NCBI GenBank assembly: GCA_013187285.1
Contig: JABMIG010000096.1
Coordinates: 189,177-253,176, forward strand
Direction of reading: 5' to 3'
Source of the DNA: Cyclotella cryptica
Lineage: Eukaryota > Bacillariophyta > Thalassiosirophyceae > Thalassiosirales > Thalassiosiraceae
DNA length: 64,000 bases
Part shown: one piece after another, positions 25,869 through 37,300 of the stretch
Position numbering within the stretch: position 1 is the first letter of the stretch
Layout of the letters: every line of letters begins with the position of its first letter
Notes under the pieces: model-generated
Seen by the model: the letters and a program-made list of their open reading frames with translations, nothing else
Databases searched by the model: none
Told to the model about the DNA's origin: nothing
Made by a program: the position numbers and the translations under genes

Positions 25869-26366
25869 TTACCGAGCTTCTTTGCTTATTATCTTGTCTA
25901 TTTCGCCTAGAAAAGCCTTCAGTCCTTTGCACTTCAAATAGGACTCAAGGCGACTATCTCTCTTTGCATTGATATCTCTATCGTCGTCGTGCTTTCTTTT
26001 TGCAGATTTTTTCTCATGGGAACTCCGCTTTAAGGACTTATCGCCCTTCTCGTGGGAACTCCGCCTTAACGATTGATCGCTCTTGTTACGAGATGAAAAC
26101 GCACCCCCCGACATATCCACTACCCCCGATGTTTCAGCAATCGCTTCTCTCTGTCTCACCACATGTTTCGCTTGATATCCTTTCCCTACTTCTTCATTTC
26201 TAAATTGCGACAGATCAACTGCGGTGTGTGATTTCGACCTGTCTCTACCACCAGCAGTTTCGCGTTGATGCTCAATTTCAAGAAAATCCCCCGCCCATCC
26301 GCTGTAGAGAACGTTGGAGGGCGGGCGACGCTCGTCGTCGCTGCTGCTGTCATCTTTGTTCTGCAT
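25869..26366 (-). CDS. Small Ser/Lys-rich hypothetical protein, 165 residues
   Basis: A single uninterrupted frame with ATG at 26364-26366. The start has an acidic-Ser patch (DDSSSDDE), then a short hydrophobic block (NVLYSGWAGDFLEIEHQ). The middle holds a twice-repeated SLRRSSHEKGDK / SLKRSSHEKKSA segment, then KRKHDDDRD. The C-terminus is an amphipathic helix, LESYLKCKGLKAFLGEIDKII. Composition and basic clusters suggest a nuclear, probably phosphorylated protein. The family is not recognised. Its distinct composition, clean start and convergent placement next to CNOT4 argue for a real gene. About 45 bp of CT-rich microsatellite (26493-26540) and a MITE (from 26546) lie directly upstream, in what should be its promoter. 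Confidence 0.6.
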   Translation of the reverse strand: MQNKDDSSSDDERRPPSNVLYSGWAGDFLEIEHQRETAGGRDRSKSHTAVDLSQFRNEEVGKGYQAKHVVRQREAIAETSGVVDMSGGAFSSRNKSDQSLRRSSHEKGDKSLKRSSHEKKSAKRKHDDDRDINAKRDSRLESYLKCKGLKAFLGEIDKIISKEAR

Positions 26367-26545
26367 TGCTCACGATTATTATTTGGAGCTTATCTGAGCT
26401 TATCCTCGTACAGGGGTGCCTCAGTTTTGTTGTCAAGATTTTTTCAAAATCTTGTTGTGTATTGGAAACTGAGCCCCTTTCTGCCCCTTTTCTCCTTCTC
26501 CTTCTGCTCCTCCTTCTACTTCTCCTCTTCCTTCTCCTTCAGTGA

Positions 26546-27315
26546 GGCTGTGACTTGGTTGGACGAATAGGGAATAGAGAACAGGGTTTTGGCGAATAAA
26601 AAAAATTAACCTCTATTCAACGAAAATCATGACAACGTTGAATTCTGTTGAACTGCTCGAACAGCAAATAGCCCAATAGAGCAATAACAATTTAGTCTAC
26701 CTTTAAACATCCAAAGATGTAATGTTGTATGTAATTGAATTTAGTTGTAGAAAGAAGGTCTTGATGTGAGCATTTAAAAAATTAGCAAGTAAAAATAACA
26801 TACAAATAAATATTGTTACATTGAGACCATGACCATTTCCGCCGCATCACTCCATTGTCATTAATTGTGAGTGCCACTATTGTGATTGTGAGCACCCCTC
26901 TCGTTGTCATAGAGTTGATTGTCGCGTTGGTTGCATTCTCCATTGTGAGAACATTTCCAACATCTATCGTGACTGTCTCCTTGTTGCGCGATGTGTTGAT
27001 GTGCTGGTGCGCATGATGTCATGATTGTTTGTGGAGGATTTGTATGGTAGATGGTCGCGATTGTCGTGGTGAGATGGTGGTGTGGTAACAAAAAAAGCTA
27101 TTGGTCTATTCTCAAATGGCTATTCGACCCACCGAATAGCACCCTCTATTGGTCTATTCGAATTCGCCGAAAACGAATAGAGAATAGAAATTGACTATCT
27201 GTCGGTCTATTGGAGGGAACAAAGTCATAATTTTTTGGGCCGAATAGACCGATAGAACGATTTCCCGATAAAAAACCTATTCTCTATTCTCTATTCGTCC
27301 AACCAAGTCACAGCC
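26546..27315. mobile_element. MITE-like element, about 770 bp, TGA target duplication
   Basis: Inverted ends GGCTGTGACTTGGTTGGACG (left, 26546) and its complement ending at 27315, followed inward by matching GAATAG and AATAGAGAA blocks, give terminal repeats of about 40 bp. TGA flanks both sides (26543-26545 and 27316-27318), a 3-bp duplication as made by Harbinger-type transposases. There is no coding frame of note. The interior has many CTATTC/GAATAG boxes on both strands, giving strong fold-back potential. It sits about 180 bp upstream of the minus-strand gene at 25869-26366. Confidence 0.78.
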
Positions 27316-27318
27316 TGA

Positions 27319-28500
27319 GACAGTTTTCCACTTTTCGCCACAACAGGTACTTCCAGCGCAATCTCCTTACCTGTAAATAATTTATTTTCGGGTTGACGTA
27401 CGTGAGTTGTATAGTCAGTAGTCATTATGTTTTGATCTCTGTTCACCTTTAAAATTATATATCTTATTTCAAAAATATTCCGGTTTCATGTTCCAGTCCA
27501 GCTGAAATGGGGAATATTGCTCAATCCCCTCCAAACACTCCTGGGGGAACAGTGACTATCATCCCTGAATAAGCCACGTGGAACTATGTCGGTATAAACC
27601 CGTGCGCATCCTCATTCAAAAGCAAACAAAAAACGAAGATGACCAGACGGTCATTACTACAAAATGCTATAGGTGAAGTTATAATATTTTTGTGATGATT
27701 CCTTTTGATGTAAAATACATTTCAAGGGGTCAAAGCCAAATATTTTCATTTACCACATGGCTATTTGGCTGTTCTGTGTTGCCCTCTGGATGAAAGTCAA
27801 AATATGGAACACAGATGTCAAAAAATTGGTCAAGGATTGGTGTTCTGGTTTCTGTATTTTTCTTAGAAAGAGACAGCCTCAGGAATAGAGTGGAGCCATC
27901 CTAATATTCCTATTTCAGAAAATCCTATGGGCCTGTATGTGTAAATACATTAATTAGGAAGGACTGTACAGCATTCTTAATATTCAGTGGAATGTCTAAT
28001 GACCCTAATCCTTCCCCCAGTATCAATGATTCAAGAACATCAATGGGAAGTACACATTATTTATTTCAAAAACACAGCTCTCATGTGACAATCAAATGAT
28101 TGAACAGACAACTGAAGACCAAGTAAAACTATCAACTCCCTTGTTTAAACACACTGAACAGATGAAACCAACCAGAAGTTACAAATCTTTGTTGCACTGG
28201 CTATGATTAGCAAGCCTGTTCCATTAGTTGATTGTTGCTACCAGTTCTTTTTCCAAAGGGCAATTTTTCACATTAACACTGTGGTTTCTTGTTGATTGTC
28301 ACTGTGTTCAAGGACAACTTCCATTGAAGCTACTGGTACATTTCTACAGCTGCTGGATGTCAACAAGCAGTCAAAAAGTAATAGGACGTGAGGATTTAGA
28401 AATTTCAATCCCGTGGGATGGGGTAGGGATTCCCTCCCAAGGGATTTGATTTAGGACGCTGGTTAGGACTTCCTAGATGGAGTATAGGTCATTGCTAGAT
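27319..28500. other. Intergenic, no gene seen
   Basis: About 1.2 kb of AT-rich sequence with no family-like frame. It lies between the MITE and the decayed Harbinger transposase. Confidence 0.4.
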
Positions 28501-29660
28501 GCGGAAGAATGAAAAAATGAAATAGAAAATAGTAGGAGGGCTCCAGTGGTGAATTGTCTTGAACCACACAATCCAACAGCAGCAAGAAATCTTCCATCCA
28601 TTACCCAACACATCACCTCCTCTTTTATAAACTCAATCTTTGTGTCACCATAAAGTTTGGATGCACTTGTCTTTTGGTTCTGAAGTACAAGATGAGTACA
28701 AAACTTGCGTTTGTGCTCGCACAGTATTGTAAGACATTCCCACACATGATTGGTGCTAAGGATCATTGTATTTGTCAGCGTTACATCCCATGTTGCTCAT
28801 TGTTTAGAATCAAAAAGTGCCCTTGGTGACAAGTTTGAAATTGGCAATGATAAGGCCATGATCACCTTGACAGGATTTGACATTCCGTAATTTCATTATA
28901 TCCTAAGCATTTTTGAGTCAGTTTTTGACAGTACACACCATATGTTGACAAAAATGGATTCATTGTTTAAAAAATGAATACAAGGAGAATCACAACCATT
29001 GCATCCTGCTGATTGCCCTAGACTCATGTTGACGTGGAGTCACATACCTGGATCCATAACAGTTCTTCAACTTCTCTTTGGAATTACAATGACTTCTGTT
29101 GAAAAACATCTTCAATTTGCAAGAAGAATTTTTGTGAGGATATTAAAGAAGAATGAATTCACAAAAATATCTCATCCTATCACAAGAAGTTGGAAGAGTA
29201 CAGGAGATTCATTGAGTCAAGGCACCTCCATTGACCAATGTGTGGTGTGGGGTACAATTGATGGTTTTGAGTGTCTGATAGAGAAAGCCCTGTATGAAAT
29301 TCTTCTGCTGAGGGTTTTCAATGAGTTGAGATGAGATCACTACATGACAGTGGCTCTGTCTTTGTCCCAATGGTACAATTACTGCTGCCTTTTACAATGT
29401 ACCTGGATGTTGTCATGATAGGATTGTGGCTGACTGGGGAACATCTACAATAAACTTGAAAGGTATACAGTGAAACTGGTTTGAAAATTGTAATTGATTC
29501 AGCATTTGTAAGCATCAATGGGAATTATCTCATAAAGTCCTCTCAAGATGATGTTACTGTCGTCATGCACTATGTAACATACAAGGACAAAGTAACAAAT
29601 ATTGCTGTGGACTGAGCTACAGCAAGTATGCGACAATCAGCAGAATGGGGGATGTGAGCA
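28500..29660 (+). pseudogene. Decayed DDE_Tnp_4 (Harbinger/ISL2EU-type) transposase
   Basis: Recognisable blocks run in order on the plus strand through several frames and stops. They are MITLTGFDIP (about 28845), HPADCPRLMLTWSHIPGSIT (about 29000), LQLLFGITMTSVEKHLQFAR, WGTIDGFECLIEKA with the first catalytic Asp, GTITAAFYNVPGCCHDRIVADWG with the second Asp region (about 29370), VIDSAFVSINGNYLIKSSQDD (about 29490), and ATASMRQSAEWGM with the Glu (about 29610). This wording is the DDE_Tnp_4 family common in oomycetes and diatoms and is clearly different from the transposase at 4298-5869. The many stops mean an old insertion. It is convergent with its partner gene remnant at 29930-31420. Confidence 0.8.
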
Positions 29661-29929
29661 GTTCATCATTGGCCTGCTCGGGGACACAATGATATATGAG
29701 GAGTTTGGAGAGTGCAGAATCAATTTCGGCTGCATAATTCTTTTGTTTAATCTTCTTCTCGTCTAGTTGGCAGAATTCAATCACATCAGTGTACTTACCT
29801 CTGCTTTCCAATTTGTTCCAAATAAAGGCATTTTACCAAGAGAAATATTGTACGACGAAATAGGCTTGTTTGTAGTGAATGTAGAGGTACATTAAGTTAA
29901 ATTTAAAAAAATTCATTCATAACAATTCA

Positions 29930-31420
29930 CATACACTCCTGCTCCTTCATTCCTCTTTGTTGCTCTCATACCCCCATTACCTGCTTCTTCCTTGCCTTCA
30001 TCAAAACCAACATTGCTATTCATAAGAGGAATAGCTGGAAGAGGAACAGGGGGAACCACACATTTTCTACCAGACATCATCATGATCGTTGACATCATGA
30101 ACTGCTTCTTTTACATCAAGTGAAACTGCATCCTGTGATTGTCCCTCTGCTCTTCCAATCTCAGCATAGTCTCCTCACATTCAGCCTGCTGATCCCTTTC
30201 ATGTTCTTGCATCTCATTCTACTGCTGATTCTGAATCATCATCATAAACTCCTTAAAGCTTGGTTCATCATCATCTCTGTCACACTTGTATCTTTGGGTA
30301 ATTGGTATCCATCTCACTGATCCTCCTGGTGTTCTACCATATATCTCTGATCATAAGACCCCCAAAATGAACAAAAGATACCATTAACAAGATTTTGATG
30401 TGTTGCGATAACTTTTGAAACGACGAATTTTTGCCTATTGTGTGACACACCAAAACCGTCAGAAAAAGGTAAGCTTTCTGGAGTATCTTATCTGTTTAGT
30501 CAAGAATCGCTTAGTTTTCGAAATATACACATTTTAAAAGTAGGGTGGGTCTTATAATCCCTGGGGTCTTATGATCAGAGATATACGGTAGGGCTATGAG
30601 GCAAACTCTCCAAAAATTGTTTGAGGATTGAAACATGAGCAACCTCACATGTTGTTTGTTTGTCTGAGAACCTCTTGAAACACTAACAGGTCCCCTAACT
30701 CTACTAGGTTTCCTCATGCTACACTTGCTCCTGTAATTATCTGTGCTGCAACTGCTCCCTCTTCTTGATCTTCCTCGTCTAAATCAATGCCATCTGTACC
30801 ATGGTCTTCATTCTCTTGATAATTGTCTTCCTATTCATCTTCATCATCAACATCATCAGGGAAGAACATTTCTTCCTCAAAACCTACAACACCCTCTGAC
30901 TTCTCAATGATCAGCCTCCTGATCTTCTTGCACTCGCAGAATGCTTCTGGCATGGTCATGGTCATGTTGGGATCTCCAGTTCCCATTTTGGTCTTTTCGA
31001 ACTTGTTGAACTCTTCATTAAGCTGATTATCAGTGCACTCTTGGTTGGAACGAAACAACATATCTTCCTGTGCAACAATGTTCCATTCCAGTCCACACAT
31101 TGGGAGGAATTTGAATTGGACTTAAGCATATATGCTCCACCTCAGGAACAGAGTAAGGGGCGACCACCCTTGCCACATCCTCTTCCACATCCTTGGCCGC
31201 CCCCATGACCACAAACACATCCATGGCTGGTGGCAGTAGCTTGCCCCAAACCTCTTGCTCTTCCTCCATGCCCCCCTTCATGCGCTCTGGTGCCTGCACC
31301 TCCCCTGCTGGCGACAGTGGCTATTTGCTGGACATCAGGAACCCCTACCTGCACATGGCGGTCATTAGCATCCTCTATGCTCAACAAACAGGCATTGCTG
31401 CAAGAAAAACTAAAATAATC
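29930..31420 (-). pseudogene. Decayed Myb/SANT-like partner protein of the second Harbinger element
   Basis: On the minus strand, RPYSVPEVEH (about 31140) opens a Myb-like domain. It is followed by a block resembling NVDW-TVAQEH, and then NEEFNKFEKTKMGTGDPNM and EAFCECKKIRRLIIEKSEG (30831-31030). The TGDP and KxIRxLIExK signatures belong to the partner proteins that accompany this transposase type. A coiled-coil tail (MQEHERDQQAECEETMLRLEEQ) lies near 30120-30230. It is split by a 252-bp MITE at 30337-30588 and carries several frame changes. Gene order, transposase and partner facing each other, repeats that of the element at 2060-6116. Confidence 0.66.
30337..30588. mobile_element. MITE, 252 bp, TA target duplication, inside the Harbinger partner remnant
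   Basis: Inverted ends CCATATATCTCTGATCATAA (left) and the complement of CCGTATATCTCTGATCATAA (right), about 28 bp in all, are flanked by TA on both sides (30335-30336 and 30589-30590). TA duplication suggests a Tc1/mariner-type source. The interior is non-coding. The terminus CCGTATA and the later ATAAGAxC are shared with the element at 52745-53194. Confidence 0.78.
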
Positions 31421-31528
31421 AGATGAATTGTCAGATGGAATAGGACGGATCAATTATGGAGGTAGCAAAAATTATACAATGTAGATCATAGGGCAAAGGA
31501 AAACAGAAAACAGGGTTGATTCAAGGAA

Positions 31529-32009
31529 CATATCCCCACCCCCAGTTGCGGTGCTCTAGATGCACCACACACTTTGACCAAATCATTGAAATCTCTTATG
31601 GTGCATCTAATGCACCATAACTTTGCACTATTCCTACCTATGGGGAAACCAACAACCATTTTTGAGAAAGAGTTCATTTCAAATGTTAATTTTAGAACGA
31701 AAAATCCCAGTAAGTACCCCACACTGACAGAGATTTTACATATGCCTAGCTGTCCGGTACAACTTTTGGTAACATTATATATGCCTTACATTCCCATCTT
31801 AATTGTCTAAAAATTAGGCTTATGTATTTCTAGCAAAAAAATGATGCCGAGCCCAGATTACCTCTGATGGGCAAATGTATCTTTTTGAATCCTCACCGAG
31901 GCTATGTAGGAATCGTCCAGTTATGGTGCACTAGATGCACCATAAGGATTATGATGGGGAAAGCTAGTATCTGTGCACTAGATGCACCATAAAAAAGGAT
32001 GGGGATATG
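31529..32009. repeat. Palindrome-rich repeat, GGTGCACTAGATGCACC boxes
   Basis: CATATCCCCA at 31529 and its complement TGGGGATATG at 32000 bound about 480 bp. Within it the near-perfect palindrome TTATGGTGCA-CTAG-TGCACCATAA occurs whole or in part at about 31550, 31597, 31920 and 31973. It could be a fold-back MITE; no clear target duplication is seen. Confidence 0.5.
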
Positions 32010-33449
32010 AATTGTAGCTTATTTTAGGTACTTGGGATAATAGGGAAATATGAATATTCTGAATTGGAATATTGGGAGGGCTCTAATGTGTACTTATTGT
32101 ACACTTATTATACACATGATGCATCAAGATCAAAAGGTATAACTAACATGTACAAAAATCAGTTATCTCAAAAACTAAGAACATGTCTTGAGGTGAAAAA
32201 TCTGTAACAGTCTGAGAGTGCAAAACTTCGTCTGGCTAAAGTATTTTTATTGTGAGTATAGTTACAAAAAGTGTGAGGAAAATATCAGGGGAAGTCATGG
32301 TGCTGTATGTTATTATTTATGCAACATATGTATTACTGGCAAAACAATTTAGTAATTTAATGATAGTTGATGTGTATAGATACAACCAAAAGCTTTCTGT
32401 AATCACTGATACTATGTGTTGTTACTCATGTAGTGCACAAGATAGAAATCATAGATTATATATGTAACTTCTGTTGTTGATCAGCGGTAACCACTTTTAG
32501 AAATATGGTGTTGATACTTGTCATTATGTTGTGTTGTTACTCATGTGGTATCAGTTACACCATGAATACTACAAACTGAAGTTGCATGAAACGTATAGTC
32601 TACATGCCAAAAAGGCAACGAGATAGATCAATGCTTTAATTGCTATCTGAAAACCGGGAATAATGACAATCTACAAAACAACCAAGTGAGGCATCTCCAG
32701 ATTATGTCTGGGGCAGACAATGGTGGGTAATTTGTTGAAGAATGAAAGCATAATATAATGATCACATCTTTACTTACCTTGCACTCATACACCCTTGTTT
32801 CTACAATTGTTTTACATGACAGCCATTTACAAACTAAGAACAGTCCACTTTTTCCAAGGGCTTTATCAACATCATCACATTTTTGTGGTCATAACATCCA
32901 AATTAGCCCACTCCGGCCATGCCACCATGAAGATGCTCAACATGAAATCCCCTATTTTTGATCATATTTTGGTTTGGCTCAGCCCTGCAGAACACTAGTA
33001 TTTTCAATGTGAACAATTGAAAAGTTTCTGTCGTTGTCGGTATGGTACTGCAGAGTGTTTTTTAGAAGAACGAAATGCTTGTCTGCCATCTCTTTAGCGG
33101 AGTAAGAATGTTGAATGAAAATTTTCTTCCTCACTCGAAATGATTACTTCTTGTGGCGAATGGTTCGTGTTGCTTCTCCTGGAAACAAAACGAAAGTAAG
33201 ACAAAAGGATTACCCAGATTGAAATAGTCCCTTGTCGAGGCCTTGTCACACAGTACTCCGTCGGGAAACCGCTCCTTAACCAAAGGTTGATCGGAACAAG
33301 CTGACAATAATAAGCTGTATTTAGGGAGGTAATCATTGAAATGATTTTCAACTTAGTTTATGTATCATTTTCTTAACATTACTCTGTCCATTTTCATTAC
33401 AAGGAATTATTTCCCTCGATTTCATACAAATAGAGCAAAAGTTCTTGAT
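32010..33449. other. Intergenic, no gene seen
   Basis: AT-rich sequence with only short frames lacking family resemblance. The last part includes the presumed 3' region of the Alba-domain gene. Confidence 0.4.
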
Positions 33450-34305
33450 TCAGGTTCGATCATCTTCTTCACCAGAAATGACATCTTGAACTGGGTTCTC
33501 CTCTAGCCACTTTTTGTATGCATCTGTCCGTTGCACTGTTATGACAATGCGAGCTCGTCGTAATGTTCCAGGCGAGCTCTTGTGCCTTGACTGCGATTGC
33601 GATGAGGTCTGATCAGTGGCTGCAAGAGAGTTTTCAATGTTTTCACGGCCAATTTCAGCGGCAGCAGCTAAAGTTTCTAACGCTTGAGATGTTCCTCGAG
33701 ACGTCGATGTCGTGATAGAATGAAAGTTTCCGAGACGAAAATGCTCACTACTCTCATCCACAGTAGGCGCTGAATAGTGATCTTTCTTCTTCTTCGGATC
33801 TACAGTGACATACGATGTTTGTACCCTGTGAAGATAGGAGTGTGAAACAATATGAGACTCCCTTCCGTCAGATAACTATCGTAGCTGATAACTTTATCAT
33901 GAATGCGCCGGGCAGTTCTCACCTCGTTATTGTTGCAATCTTGGAACGTTCTAAGAGGTGCGCTGCATCGACAGCTGATACTATAGCGCCTTCAAGAGCA
34001 GATAAGTCACATTGTTCATCGGTTACCAAAAATTTTCTAGCTAAATTGAAAAATGCACTCGGGCCCTTCGACACGCTAACTGCAATCACCTGACGCGGAT
34101 GATCTTGCCCATGTTCAAATGAGGTTTCAGAATCAGTCCGTGTTGGTATCGTCTCTAAGGTTCGCGCATTAGGAGAAGACTTGGCAGTATGCTTCGCATC
34201 AAACATGGCCTGGGTGCATGAAGCTGATGAGGACGTTTTTATTCGGTAGGGATCTCTGTCTGACGATTTCTCTGTCTCGTTTCTTTCAATGTCTGTAGGA
34301 GACAT
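33450..34305 (-). CDS. Alba-domain nucleic-acid-binding protein, 252 residues, one intron
   Basis: Known role of the family: dimeric DNA/RNA-binding proteins acting in chromatin, RNase P/MRP or translational control. ATG at 34303-34305. Exon 1 ends at 33923; the intron 33826-33922 (GTGAGA...CACAG, 97 bp) splits an Arg codon; exon 2 runs 33825-33450 and restores an unbroken frame. Residues 1-70 are polar and probably disordered. The Alba fold follows: QVIAVSVSKGPSAFFNLARKF (first strand and helix), LEGAIVSAVDAAHLLERS (second helix), ATITRVQTSYVTVD (strand), then KKKK. A later block, RRARIVITVQRTDAYKKWLE near residue 215, looks like the last Alba strand displaced by an about 75-residue Ser/Thr-rich insert. 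There is an acidic C-terminus. A plain host gene with no sign of damage. Confidence 0.82.
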
Positions 34306-37300
34306 ATCCGAAAATTGATCCCTCTCACGAAATATTAAAACTGATGCAATCCCCAGAGATGCCTTGGAGGAGATCTATTATCGATTATCGCGTTACCAGA
34401 CAAGCAAACAAATATCAGCATATGCAGCTTTCATTTGTAAGATGAACCGGGCGACGTCTCTACACGGACTAAAAAAACTCGTCGTGGATGATGATTGCAA
34501 TTTCAAGCAAGACTGAGACTTAGTGGGTTCAATATCAATCCTCTCTAGAGCCAAGAAGATTAATAATTCGGGTCTCGGATTTTCAATGCTTTAGACTGCT
34601 GTTGCTGTTCGACACACAGGAAGGTGCTGAAGGGACAGCAATCAATCATACGGTCATCAATCAACAACGGTTCTCTTCAATCGACTTGTCACTGTCCTCG
34701 TCAACAACTTCCATTTGGTCTCTCACTCCGACACATGCTTACAGCAACGTTCTATGGTATCTTCTAGCAAGATCGAACATAAACAGGGAAACAAGTACAA
34801 TAATGGCGCGCAATGCAGAAGATATGGTGCAACTTGAGGATTGCATAGGAATCAATAGAGGGCAGACGATATATGCACAGGCTTAATGCAATATTGCGCG
34901 TGGACTCCAAAATGTCAATTTGTTAGTCCAAAATCTTTTGAAAGAACGATTATACAAGAATGGTAATTTTTTTAGTTAATTCAATTACGGTTCCGGTAGA
35001 TTTAGTATCATTCTGAGACTATTTTTTAGTTCAAAAATTCCTCGATATTCTATAACTTTTTGCCTTCCACGTGGACGTTTCTCTTCCTCTTGGGTTTTGG
35101 GCAGTAGTCAGTACCATATCCACAGCATTCTTTCTGGGGAAGTACTTATATTTATGTGATGAGCAATAGTAAAAGAACCCCCCTGTCACTTGCACTTATT
35201 TTTCATCCCATCAAATGAGTGCCAGACAGCTTTTCCTTTGCTTTTCCTTTCCTGTGTAACTTTTGTGTTTCTCTCTGCTCTCGTTCCTTTGACATTAATA
35301 TATTCTTGTCCATCGCATTTGCTTCATCTTATCACAATGTCTCACCCCAATGTTCAACATCAACAATCACTGTCATCAGTTATTTTCTTTATCTTGCTAC
35401 ATCTGATGACAAACAGATGAATATTGCTGCTACAAAGAAGGATGTAGAATATGCTTGAACCAATAACTATATATGATGCAGCCTCCCAGGCAACCCTTCA
35501 ATTGATGCTTGCTCCCATGAGGGATAAGACATAGTGTCGCACCACTGTTATCAAACTAAGGGGGAATTTCACCATCAGCAGCAAGGAACACATAATGGCA
35601 AACCAAATGAAAACCCTTACCAATGAAAATTGATGAAGCACAGTAGTCAACATCACCAATTTGGGCACTTTGCCAAGAAAGCAAGTGCAGGAGATGATGC
35701 AGGTTCAGTGTCTGTAGGGAGATTCACCAAGGCAACCAATTGCATTGAATCTAATGAATGATGAGAAAACACAAAAGGAAGAGCTTGTGATTGCTTGGGA
35801 AAGCTCAATAAACAAAAGACTTCTCATAACAAACAGTAAGATGATTGGATATTCAGGGCTTCTAACCATGAGATCAACTCTGAAATGAGGCAACAGAAGC
35901 CTTTATCAAAGCTAATTGCAGTGGCATAGCAGTATTTGAATGCAAAATATCTTGGTAAAAATGTGGCTATTTATCTTGTTGCAATTGGATCTAAAGAACA
36001 TATCACAGCTCCCCTATAGAAGTAGACATAAAGTTCTCAATACCTTCTTATAATACCCAGGACAGAAAAATCTATCATGACATCAATGTCATTGTTCTCC
36101 TTGCTACTTCCATCTGAAGGGTGTTAATGATTATCATGAATACGATAGCTGGAATCTAAGCGACTCTATATCAATACTCCTGGTAAAGATGAAGCACTCA
36201 ACAAAATATTTTCATATGCTCTGGAGACCCTTGTATTGTATGATACTCCTTCTAGTCTTTGAAAAGATTTTGGTAATTGTAGAGTATTTGACCAGACATC
36301 ACTGTCACGTCAAACTTAACAAAGGTAACAAGTGGGAATCACAGCATAATTATGGCTATTGGTTTGGGAGCATGGGGTGTTTATTGGCACAAGTATTTAA
36401 AAGAACTTGAATTGCAAAACCTAGCGCAATGTGCACATCCAAAGCTTAATGAGAGTGTCCTTCATGCATCTGGACAACCATTTCAGCCAGACAACAAGAA
36501 TCAGAGATTATATTCCTCGGGGCATAGCCTCAGTCCAATGCATGTAGAAAACGTCCATGTTAGTATGCACTATTGAGGCAACCAAGGAGGCTGCAAGTGT
36601 AATAGAAGAAGCAAATGTTAAGCAAACTCAGAGTCACTTGCTAAACTGTATGGTGGCAATCAGAAAGAAGAATGATAATTGTACTGCTAACATGAAAAAC
36701 TGAAAGAAAAATAGAATGCATTGGAAGGGATTGACTTAAAACTGAAGTTGAGAAAATCAGATAAGCATATTTGAAGTTGACATGCAATGCTTGAAAGAAA
36801 ACTTAGGTTTGAGTCTCCTCCTGTGTCTGATGATTACTTGTTTACTATTGATAATGATGTCAGCAATGATTCAAGCCACAAATGAATAGGACTAATTTGA
36901 GTTTAAAAAATATATCCATAATAATACACTAGCTCTAGCTCTCTATTTATCTTGGTTATTACAACTAATGATTAAAAATATATCCATAATAATACACTAG
37001 CTCTCTATTTATCTTGGTTATTACAACTAATGATTGTTTGTCTCATTCTAGACTGTCAGGTGGGTACAATAATCTTTTCGTATCATTCCTTTTTCATGAT
37101 TTCAATAGTGTATGCATCTTCAACAATGTCATGCTCATGTAGATGCTTGACAACAGTTTCTCTGGAAGGTGAAATGCCACGGCACACTTCAAAATCACAT
37201 TTTGGAATGATCGGTAAGTCATTCATCTCAGAGTCTCCATTTTTTATGCTGCAATTGCATGGCATCTGTCAAATAGACTCCTCTCATGTCTAATAAATTC

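Noticed and set aside
34602-34886. ISY1-like start (MARNAED)
   Set aside because: Only seven residues fit; nothing further of the splicing factor follows, and the upstream part of the frame is unrelated.
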